Source: Molanna angustata
Lineage: Eukaryota > Arthropoda > Insecta > Trichoptera > Molannidae
Reading direction: 5' to 3'
DNA length: 64,000 nt
Assembly: GCA_963576475.1 (NCBI GenBank)
Contig: OY754982.1
Coordinates: forward strand, 10,070,546-10,134,545
The notes beneath the pieces are model-generated. The model was not told the origin of the DNA. It saw only the letters and a list, made by a program, of their open reading frames with translations, and made no database searches. Position numbers and translations under genes: made by a program. This document shows, piece by piece, positions 24,901 to 35,125 of this stretch (its first letter is position 1; each line of letters begins with the position of its first letter).

Positions 24901-25479
24901 GTATTAAAAATGTTATGAAAATAAGCTAAGTAGGCAGTCATATTACCGAGATTTAATACATCGAGCCATACTTACTCAAAGGAATTATGTAAATTTTATT
25001 AATTCATAACTCAATTAGCTAAACACGGACGTGTATTTAATACTGAATTTTTTTTATAAGGAAATCATAACAGCAAATAATGACTTAATTATACAAAATA
25101 TATATTTTTTACCTACCAATGAGATGCTGTAATATTGCCAAAAGAGAAAATAATTTAAAAATATTTTTATTTAATAAATATGTAAATTTTACGCAATTTC
25201 AACTGACTAAACAAGTAATTATTAACTAACCCGGTGCGTTGAGGTAGAATTTATGTCAAAATAGATGTGGACCATCGTATAACTCCATAAAGAACATAAT
25301 ATGTATTATTTTTTTCTTGAACGAGGCAAGAAGACCATTTATTATTCCAATGGAGAATACCTAATGTTCTTGTAGTATTTATGCATCGCACAGTCATTGG
25401 TTTTGCTCCAAATGGAGTTAAATAAATAGTTTTAATAGTTAAATAAATAAATAAATAAATAGTTAGTTAATTATTGAGG
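24901..25479. other. AT-rich intergenic DNA
   Basis: Nothing recognised apart from a short TAAA repeat at about 25436-25462. Confidence 0.5.
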
Positions 25480-26167
25480 TTATTTTTTTATATCAAATTA
25501 AAAAAATGTATCATGCTGAGATTGAATTCAGATGGTTTCATTACAATGTATCCTATGTGTGTCTGCTGTCTATTACATAATATAGGTAAGCTATGTAAGG
25601 CGTGTTTATTCTAATTTATCGATTATAGATTAAAGTACCCGTTCGATCCTTTTCATATGCAGATTTGTATATCTAATACTCGCTTAGACTTGATATCTGA
25701 TGTGCTTCTCATTTTTTTAACTGTTCAATAGTATTGTAACCCCAAAATCAGGAAATTTTAAATTTGATATTTTTATTTTCAAATTGTTAGAAAGGCACAT
25801 CACTTTCATAAAATGGCATTGAAGAATTATCAAGTTTTCATAAATTCATAATAAAATACTGAAATCAAAAATATATTAACTCATTTTATTTCAAAGTATG
25901 TATGTTCAAAGTATTCAAATTTTGAATACTGATGGTGTGGAATGACTAATGGTGTCTAAGCGAGTATTAGATATACAAATTTGAAAATAATCAATATTAT
26001 ATATAATTGATAACGTTGAATAAACACGTCGTAAATAGTACACAGCACACACACACAAACACATTGTGATGAAACTTTATACTTGTTGATAATCTGCAAT
26101 AAAAAAATAACCTTATAAATTGCGAATTCATAACTCCCCACTATATCCCCATGGGTTAGTGAGGAGT
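25480..26167. mobile_element. Family X element as an asymmetric foldback
   Basis: The left part 25480-25943 is family X in minus orientation (CTAATACTCGCTTAGA at about 25672, TGGCATTGAAGAATTATCAAG near 25815). The right part 25944-26167 is the tail half in plus orientation (TGTCTAAGCGAGTATTAGAT, then CCCACTATATCCCC and GTGAGGAGT). The two halves pair over the shared segment. The CGAGTGGG end is missing from both. This is a small-scale parallel of the 19-kb palindrome. Confidence 0.75.
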
Positions 26168-26536
26168 AAAAACACATTCCAAAATAAAACGCTAAAACAT
26201 ACGTTTTTTAGTCATGTAAACTTATTTCGAATTATTCTAGTGAAATAAATCAAATGAATTTGTTTTTGTAATGAAAAAAAACTATGTCAAAATATGGTGA
26301 TTGATGTTCAAAATCATTATTAAAACAATAAAAAAATGAAATTACTCAACACATGTTCTTGATATTTTTAAGTCATGCCACATTATATCCGCTGTCACAA
26401 TATACGTACATATATGATGAATATTAACAATGTTTAGAAAAATAAAGATATAAGAATATCCAGATTTCCCAACATCGTGGTTGATTCAATAACAAAAACA
26501 GTTTTAATGAAATATTATGAAATAGTTCAAAGTTGA
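26168..26536. other. AT-rich intergenic DNA
   Basis: No feature recognised. Confidence 0.5.
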
Positions 26537-26764
26537 CATGGTAGTAGGGTTGCCAGACGTCCTCTATTTTAAAGGACGTCCTTTATTTCAGACCCAAAAA
26601 TTGATCTTGTCCTTTAATTTGAAATCTTCAATAAAGGACAATACTTTGTCCTTTAATTTAGAAAAATGAATCAACGTGGTTTCGCGCAATGTCAAAGAAA
26701 GCGGCAGCCGGCGCGACTGAGTCGGGAAGCGGGGGAGGGGATTACGGTCGGGCAAATATCACGC

Positions 26765-27175
26765 GTATTCCGTATTGCTCGGCAGTTTCTAACGCCCAGG
26801 CTGAAAGGATTTTTTCCTTGTGTACGAATACGTGGAACAAAAACCGAAATAAGTTTGATATTGACACTGTAAAAGCAGAACTACAAATAAAGTCTAACTT
26901 CAATATGAAATGCAAACAGAGATGGGTGGTGGCAGAGCGGTTAGCGCGCTGGGCTAGCAACCCAGAGGTCATGAGTTCGAATCCTGCCACGACCGATTTC
27001 CATTCACCTATAGTACAAGCATTTATGCTTAGTTTAGGGAATGTATAAGGATGTATATGTACTTGTTATACAAGGACATATTCATTCTTTTAAAAAAAAA
27101 AATTATTATTTCATTATAGAAAACGAAGAAGCTCTTAGAGCAGCCAAAAGTAATACCAAGCATACTATTAAATGA
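26765..27175 (+). pseudogene. hAT transposase C-terminal dimerisation region, split by a SINE
   Basis: From about 26777 the frame reads YCSAVSNAQAERIFSLCTNT, then WNKNRNKFDIDTVKAELQIK and SNFNMKC. This is the C-terminal hAT dimerisation motif (SNAxxERxFS...NR). A SINE (26925-27075) interrupts it. The end resumes at 27120 as ENEEALRAAKSNTKHTIK and stop. The catalytic domain is absent, consistent with an internally deleted copy. Confidence 0.85.
26925..27110 (+). repeat. tRNA-derived SINE, family S, best-preserved copy
   Basis: A-box GGTGGCAGAGCGGTTAGCG, an anticodon-like arm CTGGGCTAGCAACCCAG, B-box GAGTTCGAATCCTG and a near 7-bp acceptor pairing with CACGACC. The body follows (CACCTATAGTACAAGC, TTAGTTTAGGGAATGTA) and then an A-rich end. 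It sits inside the hAT remnant and so is younger than it. Confidence 0.85.
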
Positions 27176-27425
27176 AAAAAGACTAATTAAGGTCGTACTA
27201 CTTACTTGGCTTCGATTAACGTCAAACTACGTTACATTGCGTATTAATATTGTTTTTTTTATTAATAATAAATGTCGCTACTGATACCATAACAGCATTT
27301 TATTAAAAAAAATATTGATATTTTTTATTTTCATCATATGTCCTTTATTTTCATCCTATGTCCTTTTTTTAATCGTATCAAATCCTTTAATGCATAAAAT
27401 GGGAGCTGGCAACCCTACATGGTAG

Positions 27426-29127
27426 GGTGACAAAGCGTTAGTTCCAGCAGTCCCAAACGCATTTAAACACCTGTTTAGCCGATATTCCTGTTCAGCCGTC
27501 AGACACAGGCAGTCGCAAGCACCCGCCGCGCACATCGCGGTCACGCACCATCATCATCATCTCATCATTATTCAGCCGATTCGCGAACTCACCACCATCC
27601 TTCACGTCTCATATTTCCACAATACATTCCATCATGTCATGTTCCTATTGTGGTAGGCACACAAAAATCCTAGCACCATTCGTGGTTTAAACAACTTAAG
27701 TTGGTTATTCTAAACAAAGCACTTTTGCACCTAGGAATCAGAAAATAGGGAAGTATGATAATATATTGTGTACATCGTAATAACAATTTTTTTTTTATTT
27801 TGTTCAAATCATTTTCGTATACAAATAGAGATAATTAAGATTCGAAATTAATTAGTAAAAATTAAAGCGAAAATTACGAATTATGAAATTGAAAAAATGT
27901 GGATCCATTGTTAACAAATGATGGTCAGCGTATTGAAATCAAATCACATGAATCTGTACTTGTATTATGACCTATTTATTTATGTTGCATTTCCTTGAGT
28001 TTTCTTTTCAATATATTTTTTCTTCTACTTCTTGTGCCAAATTTTTCTTGGCCGACCTCTATTTTTGTAAGTACATATTTTTTTATTATTAATTTATTTT
28101 TATGAAATATTATTTGTAGATAAACGTTGTAGATATTTAAACCTTTAATTCAATATACGTAATTAATTATATTGCATTTAAGTATCGTTTCTTCGTCAAC
28201 CCAATCAAAGACACAGCGTCACAACACTATTTTTTACTTATATGGGTATTTGGTACAGCAAATAATGCCATCTATAGAATAAAAGGGAAATCTTCACTCG
28301 CTTTTGTCCTATGACGGTCGGTTTTTTTTTAAATATAAAATCATGTCAGATTTAATTACAAAACAAGAATAAATTTTATCACAGTGGGGTGCAGCCTAGC
28401 TATGGTCTCCACCTCCCGCTCCGAGAGTCGCCAACTGAATACTAATCACCAATAATAACAAATAATATAATAGGAAATACAACAGAACACAACATTTGAT
28501 AATAAAAGTTTCAATGGAGTGTTTGTTGTTGTAAGGGGCGAATGACTTTTGATTTTTTTCAACATCTGTGTTTGACACGGCGCGGCGTGATGTGTATGGA
28601 TTATCTAATTTAAATGACCGGACAACACTGATAAGTATGTTAATTTGTCTTTATCTATTTATTTTGTTTAATTTGTTTTCGGGAAATTTACAGTACAATA
28701 TCATTTCTTATACCTACAGGTGTATTATGTAAAGAAAACTAAAACCAATTAAAATTTCCACAGTATTCCAACTGTCGATTCGTTCATGAGAATTCAATTT
28801 CATATTTGAATGAATCGACAGTATAAAGCCAAGATGCGTGTACGAAGGAACATTTGGCGTAGTGGACTTTTTGCAGCATATATGTTCCCATACATGGATT
28901 TACTCAGAATTCGGAGTAGAACATTTTATTTGAGTTTTGTGTGTCTGTCCCCCCCCCCCTTATAACTTTTGATCCGCTGGATTCACAAAGCCTAAAATTT
29001 CAGAATATATAAATCGTTAAAGGCCTACAAAACTTGTATACTCAGAATTGTGAATTTTTGTTTCAGTCGGGGGTTATCAAATTTTGAATTTTTTGTTTAT
29101 TTTTCCATATATCTCAAATCATAAAAG
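27426..29127. other. Intergenic DNA with a GC-richer start and one hairpin repeat
   Basis: 27426-27660 is GC-richer (CACCCGCCGCGCACATCGCG near 27520) without a recognised gene. 28380-28600 has another balanced patch. At 28757-28838 the arms CTGTCGATTCGTTCA and TGAATGAATCGACAG form a hairpin related to repeat fragments at 1563 and 59923. The rest is AT-rich. Confidence 0.45.
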
Positions 29128-29845
29128 TTGGTAAGCCGTTTGGCTTCTGTGCTGGCGTACTGAGTTCGATCCCCAGCTGCAGAGGGGAAATTTATTTAAA
29201 TTAATTTCTCACGTAAATATTGCTTCCCTCGGCTGGAAACACTGGTTCTTCTTCTTCTTCGCCCTCACCTTTGTCCCATTTGCTTGGCGTCGGCTCTCCT
29301 TATTTTATTTATCCAAACTCGCCTGTCCTGTGCCAGATCAGGATTCAGCTCCCTCTCTCGCAGATGCTTTTTGATGCTCGACAGCCATGTGGCTGGTGGT
29401 CTTCTCGCTGGAGTTTCGATGTCCAAGGCTTTATTTATCATATTTTCCGTTGGTTGTCTTTAAATGTGGCCATACCATCTCAGCCTGTTCTCGACTATTT
29501 TTTCGTCTATTGGGGCCACTTTGAAACTAACGCGGACGTGGACATTCCTCACTTTGTCAAACTTTGTCAGACCCCCAGCCCATCTTAGCATCTTCATTTC
29601 CGCCGCGTGCATCTCTTTTTGGTGTTTCTGTTTTAGTGCCCAGCATTCCGAGCCATACGTCATTGCGGGTCTAACCACTGGCATTCTCTTGTCACACAGC
29701 ACACCCGATAGGGACCTCCACCTCATCCAGCCGTTTCCATCCAGGCTGGAAACACCAGTTATTAGGAAGAAATTGCCAAACGGCAATAAACTCGCCACTT
29801 GCGTTGGTTGCAAGGAACTGAGCATTATTATTATTTAATTTTAAT
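29128..29845 (+). repeat. SINE with tRNA-like head and LINE-W-type tail, split by an RTE
   Basis: The head at 29130-29190 shows TGGTAAGCCGTTTGG (A-box-like) and GAGTTCGATCCCC (B-box-like). The body leads to GGCTGGAAACACTGGTT. After the insertion at 29248-29743 it resumes with ATTAGGAAGAAATTGCC and AACGGCAATAA, the same 3' end as the W-family LINE. A tRNA head joined to a LINE-like tail is the standard design of a SINE mobilised by a partner LINE. Intact length would be about 200 bp. Confidence 0.7.
29231..29760 (-). mobile_element. Truncated RTE retrotransposon inserted in a SINE
   Basis: GGCTGGAAACACTGGTT (29231-29247) and GGCTGGAAACACCAGTT (29744-29760) form a 17-bp target duplication with two changes. 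The insert 29248-29743 lies on the minus strand. It encodes RPAMTYGSECWALKQKHQKE and, further on, VAPIDEKIVENRLRWYGHI, then the RTE C-terminal tail in shifted frames, and ends in a GAA repeat. It is 5'-truncated and belongs to a different RTE subfamily from 5111-8464. Confidence 0.88.
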
Positions 29846-31552
29846 ATTTTCGGAAGGAAAGCATGAAGGTCTAGTGAGGGGGCCTATGCTCAACTCTGAA
29901 CAAATGATGGCTGAGAATATTGATTCAAATTTTCAATTTATTTGTTTCATATTATAAATAAAATGTATTGTGAATTTCCAATAATGAAGATTTCTTATTA
30001 CTAAGTGTGATATCTTCGTGTCGGCGGAGATACCCGAATGCATCCGACGTTGCATTCGATATATTGAATGAGCGGGTCATTCTGCTGCCAAGGCCGCCAC
30101 CACACACATCGCGTGTATTGTTATTATTTGTAGTATAAGCGTGCATATTTACGAGTATCGTATTTTAAATATTATATTTGTAATTATTAAATTGTATGTG
30201 AATAAAGTCAAATTGAATAGTATTCTCGACTTAATTACCCACATACACAGGACTAAGTGAATGTGTAGACAGTACCTACATCACACAATAAGTTAGTTTT
30301 TTTGAAATAGGTACTTACCAATTTTTGAGATACCGCAAAACAATATAGAATAGAATAGAATAGAATAGAATAGAATAGAATGAGTACCGATTTTTGATGT
30401 GTTCTATGTATTAATTTTCAAAAGACATCGTTGATGAATCAAATCCACTGCTTCTTAAAAGAATTGAGTGTCTCAGGTGAATCTAGATATTATTAATAAT
30501 GACAGGTATAATATTATATCCGTTTGAATAACGGGTCAATTGAAAAGATCTCTATAGACTAAAAAATAATTACATCTATTTTGAACAACATTTCATACCT
30601 TATTTAGATAACATTTATACATTAAACTTTATTATCAAGAAATAAAACTTAAGTGTTTGTTGACAATAAATATTAAAAAATATTTTACGAACATTAAATA
30701 ATAATTTAATTTTTAAACGAAATTATTAGAACTGGATTTATGCATAACTAATGCCCAATACCTGTTACTGGGGTAGGAAGTGAGAACTGAGCGCACACTG
30801 TCTTATTACGACATTATTCGCCTTACTCAAATTCATACATTGTTTTATAAACATATGATTATTTTAAACACATGTTATTGCCAAATGATTATTTTGCAAC
30901 TTGTTATAATTTGTGTTTTTTTTTCCAATCCAGAGAACCATGATTTGCGTGAAAAAATAATTTAGATATTTCAAATAAATGTATCCTCCGCCGGGAATCA
31001 AACCCAGGGCGCATCGCCAGGACCAGGGTCATATTTATTTCAACTTGAATCGTTTCCATGTTTATAGAATATTTTTCTGATTAAAAAATAAACAAACAAA
31101 CCATTTATGTGGTTCTTAAATGAAATTTTGAGTGCCAAAATGTAGTTAAAGGAAATTTTTTTTTCCAACATTTTGATTTCAACATAAATATATAAAAGAT
31201 CCCACTTACAATATATGGTTATCAGTGGGTTTATAAAAACTTAATCAACAAACAATGAAAAAAAATTTTTTTTATTAATATATAAATTTAAATACTTCCT
31301 ACTTCCACCACTGGAAACGGCTCCTTCACAGAACGCTAAGTGAGCGACAAGAAAAATGCATAGCACGTAAAGTAGCTAATAGAGCCCTCTAGATTGGCAA
31401 TATAGTGCAAAAAGAACAATCGACGAATTCGAATAGAAGATCCACAGTAAGTGGACTGTCATGATCTTTTTAAATGAAAAGCATCACAAGTCTCTATAAA
31501 AATAATTAACTTAATTGGAATCTTTCATATTGTTAGATTCACTAATTAATAT
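29846..31552. other. Intergenic DNA with small repeats
   Basis: A (GAATA)n run lies at 30347-30380. A minus-strand tRNA-like patch (CTGGGTTTGATTCCCGGCGG, B-box-like) lies at about 30985-31010. Around 30005-30245 a GC-richer stretch ends in AATAAAG and ACCCACA, vaguely like an LTR end, but no target duplication or primer-binding site was found. Confidence 0.45.
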
Positions 31553-32020
31553 TGAAGTGAAGTGAAGTGAGGTGAAGTGAAGTGAAGTGAAATGAAGTAA
31601 AATGAAGTGAAGTGAGGTGAAGTGAAGTGAAGTGAAATGAAGTAAAATGAAGTGAAGTGAAGTGAAGTGAAATGAAGTGAAGTGAAGTGAAGTGAAGTGA
31701 AGTGAAGTGAAGTGAAGTGAAGTGAAGTGAAGTGAAGTGAAGTGAAGTGAAGTGAAGTGAATTGAAGTGAAGTGAAGTGAAGTGAAGTGAAGTGTAGTGA
31801 AGTGAAGTGAAGTGAAGTGAAGTGAAGTGAAGTGTAGTGAAGTGAAGTGAAGTGAAGTGAAGTGAAGTGAAGTGAAGTGAAGTGAAGTGAAGTGAAGTGA
31901 AGTTAAGTGAAGTGAAGTGAAGTGAAGTGAAGTGAAGTGAAGTGAAGTGAAGTGAAGTGAAGTGAAGTGAAGTGAAGTGAAGTGAAGTGAAGTGAAGTGA
32001 AGTGAAGTGAAGTGAATTGA
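31553..32020. repeat. (GAAGT)n pentanucleotide array, ~93 units
   Basis: Tandem GAAGT/AGTGA units with scattered variants (GAGGT, AAAGT, GTAGT, GTTAAG). The first ~110 bp contain a higher-order pattern including AAATGAAGTAAAATGAAG twice. The rest is nearly pure. Confidence 0.96.
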
Positions 32021-32825
32021 AAAGAAATATAATAACTATGATAAATAGGTATTTCTGTCAGCACCGATGGAGCAAAACATTCAAAACCAGCGTCAAAGAT
32101 TTATATAGATATTATGTGAAAATTTTCAGCGAGTCTTATAATTTGACAAGCCACTGTACATATCATCTGGACCCCTGAAGCCCCTGTAATGGCTGGTCTC
32201 TGGACGTTGCATTGTCTTCTGAAGGAAGAGTTTTATTGTCTCGGCTTCTGCCTCTGAACGGAGTCATTACTTAACTTACCCAATCCAAGAGAAGCAGACT
32301 GTATAATTAATGTCGCCTAATCAACATTGAATCCTGAATATTTCACCCGGTCACATTTACGGAAGAATGGACGATTCTGAATAAGTTTGGGAAAAAATAC
32401 GATAGTATCAAAATTCGTCTGGATTGTGAATTGTAGTCAACATAATATTCATTATTAAAATGAATGAACCTATAGGTGTTATGAAACGAAATAATTGATA
32501 TGTACATATAGTATGTACCCCGAGTCCCTAGTGGGGCAGGCAGAGAGAACCGAACGCCATCAGCATTCATACATCTGTTGTACACAATTGATATGACAAC
32601 CGAACTGGCTACCTGCGTTTCAGCCAAACCTTTGTTATCAATAATAAAAGTTTGTCTATTTAAGACTGTAGGTACTGTTTGGCTGAGGGCACAAAATATT
32701 TAGTAGCACAAAACCAAATGTTTTGTAGTCAATATAGTTTGGTTAATTTTAACATGTTAATTTTCAGTGTATAAACTTCTTGCATCTCTCTCTTTCAATA
32801 TATAAAACAACGAAATAAAATTATA
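32021..32825. other. Unannotated intergenic DNA
   Basis: No gene or repeat family recognised. It includes a short GC-richer stretch around 32150-32280. Confidence 0.5.
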
Positions 32826-33035
32826 TACGAGCTAATAGTGACGTACATATTATATATGAGTGAATTATATATGAGGTAATAGTGAGGTATATAATATGAG
32901 TGAATTATATATGAGGTAATAGTGAGGTATATAATATGAGTGAATTATATATGAGGTAATAGTGAGGTACATATATCATATGAGTGAATTATATATCAGG
33001 GAATAATGAGGTAGATATGAGAGAATTATTATAAT
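32826..33035. repeat. Minisatellite of ~48-bp units
   Basis: Four to five units built from AATTATATATGAGGTAATAG, TGAGGTA and ATAATATGAGTG. The middle two are identical; the outer ones are diverged. Confidence 0.88.
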
Positions 33036-33448
33036 ATGAGGTAATGCATTCCATTGTAATATTTAAGTAGGTAAGGTAAGTCATATTGTTTTTATTTAAT
33101 GTATTATATGGAAATAAAAAAAAAATATCGTAATTATCACAATTGTATAATTTATTAGCTATTAAAAAAAGATATTTTGGAATTCAAAAGTTAGCTTCTA
33201 ATAGTAAACAAATAATTATTTTATTATAGGTTAGTGACTTCTATATATAAGTAGTGATTCGACTGCAATTATAAAATTTTGGTCGTTTTGTTAATTTTTC
33301 AAAGATGGCATATGGATTACAACGATTTGTTTAATATACTATCCAATTTTTCATTCTATCAAGTAGGTTCATATATTGACAAGAAAAAGGGGTATAATCG
33401 ATTTATATTCACTTTGTTGAATGCGATTCAAAACATTTTCTGTGAGGC
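33036..33448. other. AT-rich intergenic DNA
   Basis: No feature recognised. Confidence 0.5.
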
Positions 33449-33745
33449 ACCGGATTAGAATAGTGCTTCCACTCTTTTCTATTATTGTTTTCAGTGTCCC
33501 GTAAGAGCCGGGTAATCGAAAATACAACAGGCAACTTTAACATCTCACATAGTTCAGCAATGAGGTTCACCACCCATTCTGAATATAGTGCCTTTTTAGG
33601 TGAGACGAGACTGCCGAGACTGGTGTGTGGGTATACGCAGATATGTTGTGCTCCCTTTTATAATGCACACCCGCACACCTTTCGCTGGCTACCCCACATT
33701 GTGGGATATGCCGTGATGGTATGAATGAATGAATGAAAGATTCAA
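33449..33745 (+). repeat. Dispersed repeat family Z, longest copy
   Basis: Begins at GCACCGGATTAGAATAGTGC, continues with GTGTCCCGTAAGAGCCGGG, TTCAGCAATGAGGTTCACC, GGTGAGACGAGACTG and CACACCTTTCGCTGG, and ends GATGGTATGAATGAATGAATG. It defines the family as about 290 bp with an ATGA-repeat tail. Confidence 0.85.
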
Positions 33746-34428
33746 AACATCACGAAAATCATGAACGTCATGATTTATTTGTCCAGTTATCGTTTGTGAA
33801 TAAAATAAAAATAAAATTATACAACAATCATTTTTTTGTCATATCAAGAAATGGCATAACGTTGAACGGTTCTGCAGTTCAAAATAAAGGTTCTGCTGGG
33901 TCATATAAAGTGATGGAACAGTTCTGCCGTATATCTCATACCAATTCCCATAAATTTCAATAATATGTGGCAGCTAGTAAACAAAAATAATAATATGTCG
34001 TGAGAAATGTTTGTTGATCGATTCTCTTTGTTTTATTCGCAAGGAACATGACGTGATGGAGTTAAGAAGAGGTGAGCTCGCAAAAAAATTAGGTCATGTA
34101 AGAAGACATTGAAGAGAATTTTCTCAGTTTTTCCTTGAAGACAATCAGCTATAATGAGAGCCATTTGATCTCAATTTATTCTAGTCCCATAGCCTAAACA
34201 ATTTTAGGGCCTTGTTCAATGAATGTGTCCCATAGGTGTCGTTTTCCATTATATACAACTGAAACAAAGAAGAATAAGGCTATCAGGATCATGGCGTTTA
34301 ATGCGATTTCATTTATTTATGATAAGCTTTTTATCAGGAACCAAAATCGTGACTGGAATACGCTGACACAGGGATATTACACCTTTGACTCCCGAACAGT
34401 TACTACATTGGTATCAGTTCATTTTTTT
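33746..34428. other. Unannotated intergenic DNA
   Basis: A few open frames of 70-80 codons occur but none shows a domain or reliable start. Nothing else is seen. Confidence 0.45.
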
Positions 34429-34987
34429 ACTCCTCACCAACCCAAGGGGATATAGTGGGGAGTTATGATTTCGCAATTTTTAAGGGTATTTTTTTTATTA
34501 CAGATTATCAACTAGCATCATGCTGAGATTTTATTCTGAAAGTTTCATAGCAATGTATATGTGTGTGTATGCTATGTACGGCGTGTTTATTTTACTTTAT
34601 CGATTATAGACTGAAGTACTCATTCAATTCTTTTCAAATTTTGCAAATATGTATATCTAATACTCGCTTACAGCTTACTTGCCCATTAGATTTTGAAAGA
34701 TATATGAATAGTGCTTCTCAATTTTTTTAACTGTCAAATATTTCAAAGTGACCCCAAACTCAGGATACTTAAAATTTGATTTTTTTATTTACAAATTGGT
34801 AAAAAGGTACAATACTTTCATAAAATGGCATTAAAGAGTTGTCAAGTTTCATAATAAAATATTTAAATAAAAAATAATTTAACAAACTCATTTCATGAAA
34901 ATGTTGCTGTATTTTTCCATACAAAATTTGAATACTTTATAGAATGACTTGTTAGTGAGGAGTTTAGCGTAGGCCACAACCCACTCG
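34429..34987 (-). mobile_element. Family X element, short complete copy (559 bp)
   Basis: On the + strand it starts ACTCCTCACCAACCCAAGGG and ends CCACAACCCACTCG. A second ACTCC/GGAGT word lies about 27 bp inside the CGAGTGGG end (GTGAGGAGTTTAG), giving asymmetric subterminal inverted repeats. T-runs flank both sides and no target duplication is seen. It contains the single word GTACGGCGTG (about 34577), the seed of the 7-bp repeat found in longer copies. This is the best template for the short form of the family. Confidence 0.8.
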
Positions 34988-35125
34988 TTTATTATTGAAA
35001 CCAAAATACATAAAATATAATACAAACAATATATAAAGAAAAAAAATATTTGACAACATTCTTTTTGGCTTAGTCTATTCCGAGGAGACAGAATACTACC
35101 TACTTCCATTATATCGCAGAAAAAA

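Larger units (their letters stand above)
26537..27425 (+). mobile_element. hAT transposon deletion derivative with perfect 8-bp target duplication
   Basis: CATGGTAG occurs at 26537-26544 and 27418-27425. The 12-bp terminal inverted repeats TAGGGTTGCCAG lie immediately inside (26545 and ending 27417). An 8-bp duplication and these ends are the hAT hallmark. Words like AAAGGAC and GTCCTTTAAT are spread along both subterminal regions, probable transposase-binding sites. The element is 873 bp including a SINE. Only the end of the transposase gene is left, so it cannot move itself. Confidence 0.93.

Noticed and set aside
26926..26998. Possible functional tRNA gene (also 1284, 60501)
   Set aside because: T-stem mismatches, variable anticodon loop (AGC, AGT), a shared non-tRNA body downstream and dispersed copies all indicate a SINE.
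30005..30245. Possible solo LTR (TGTGAT... to ...ACCCACA with AATAAAG)
   Set aside because: No target duplication, no primer-binding site, no second copy in the window.
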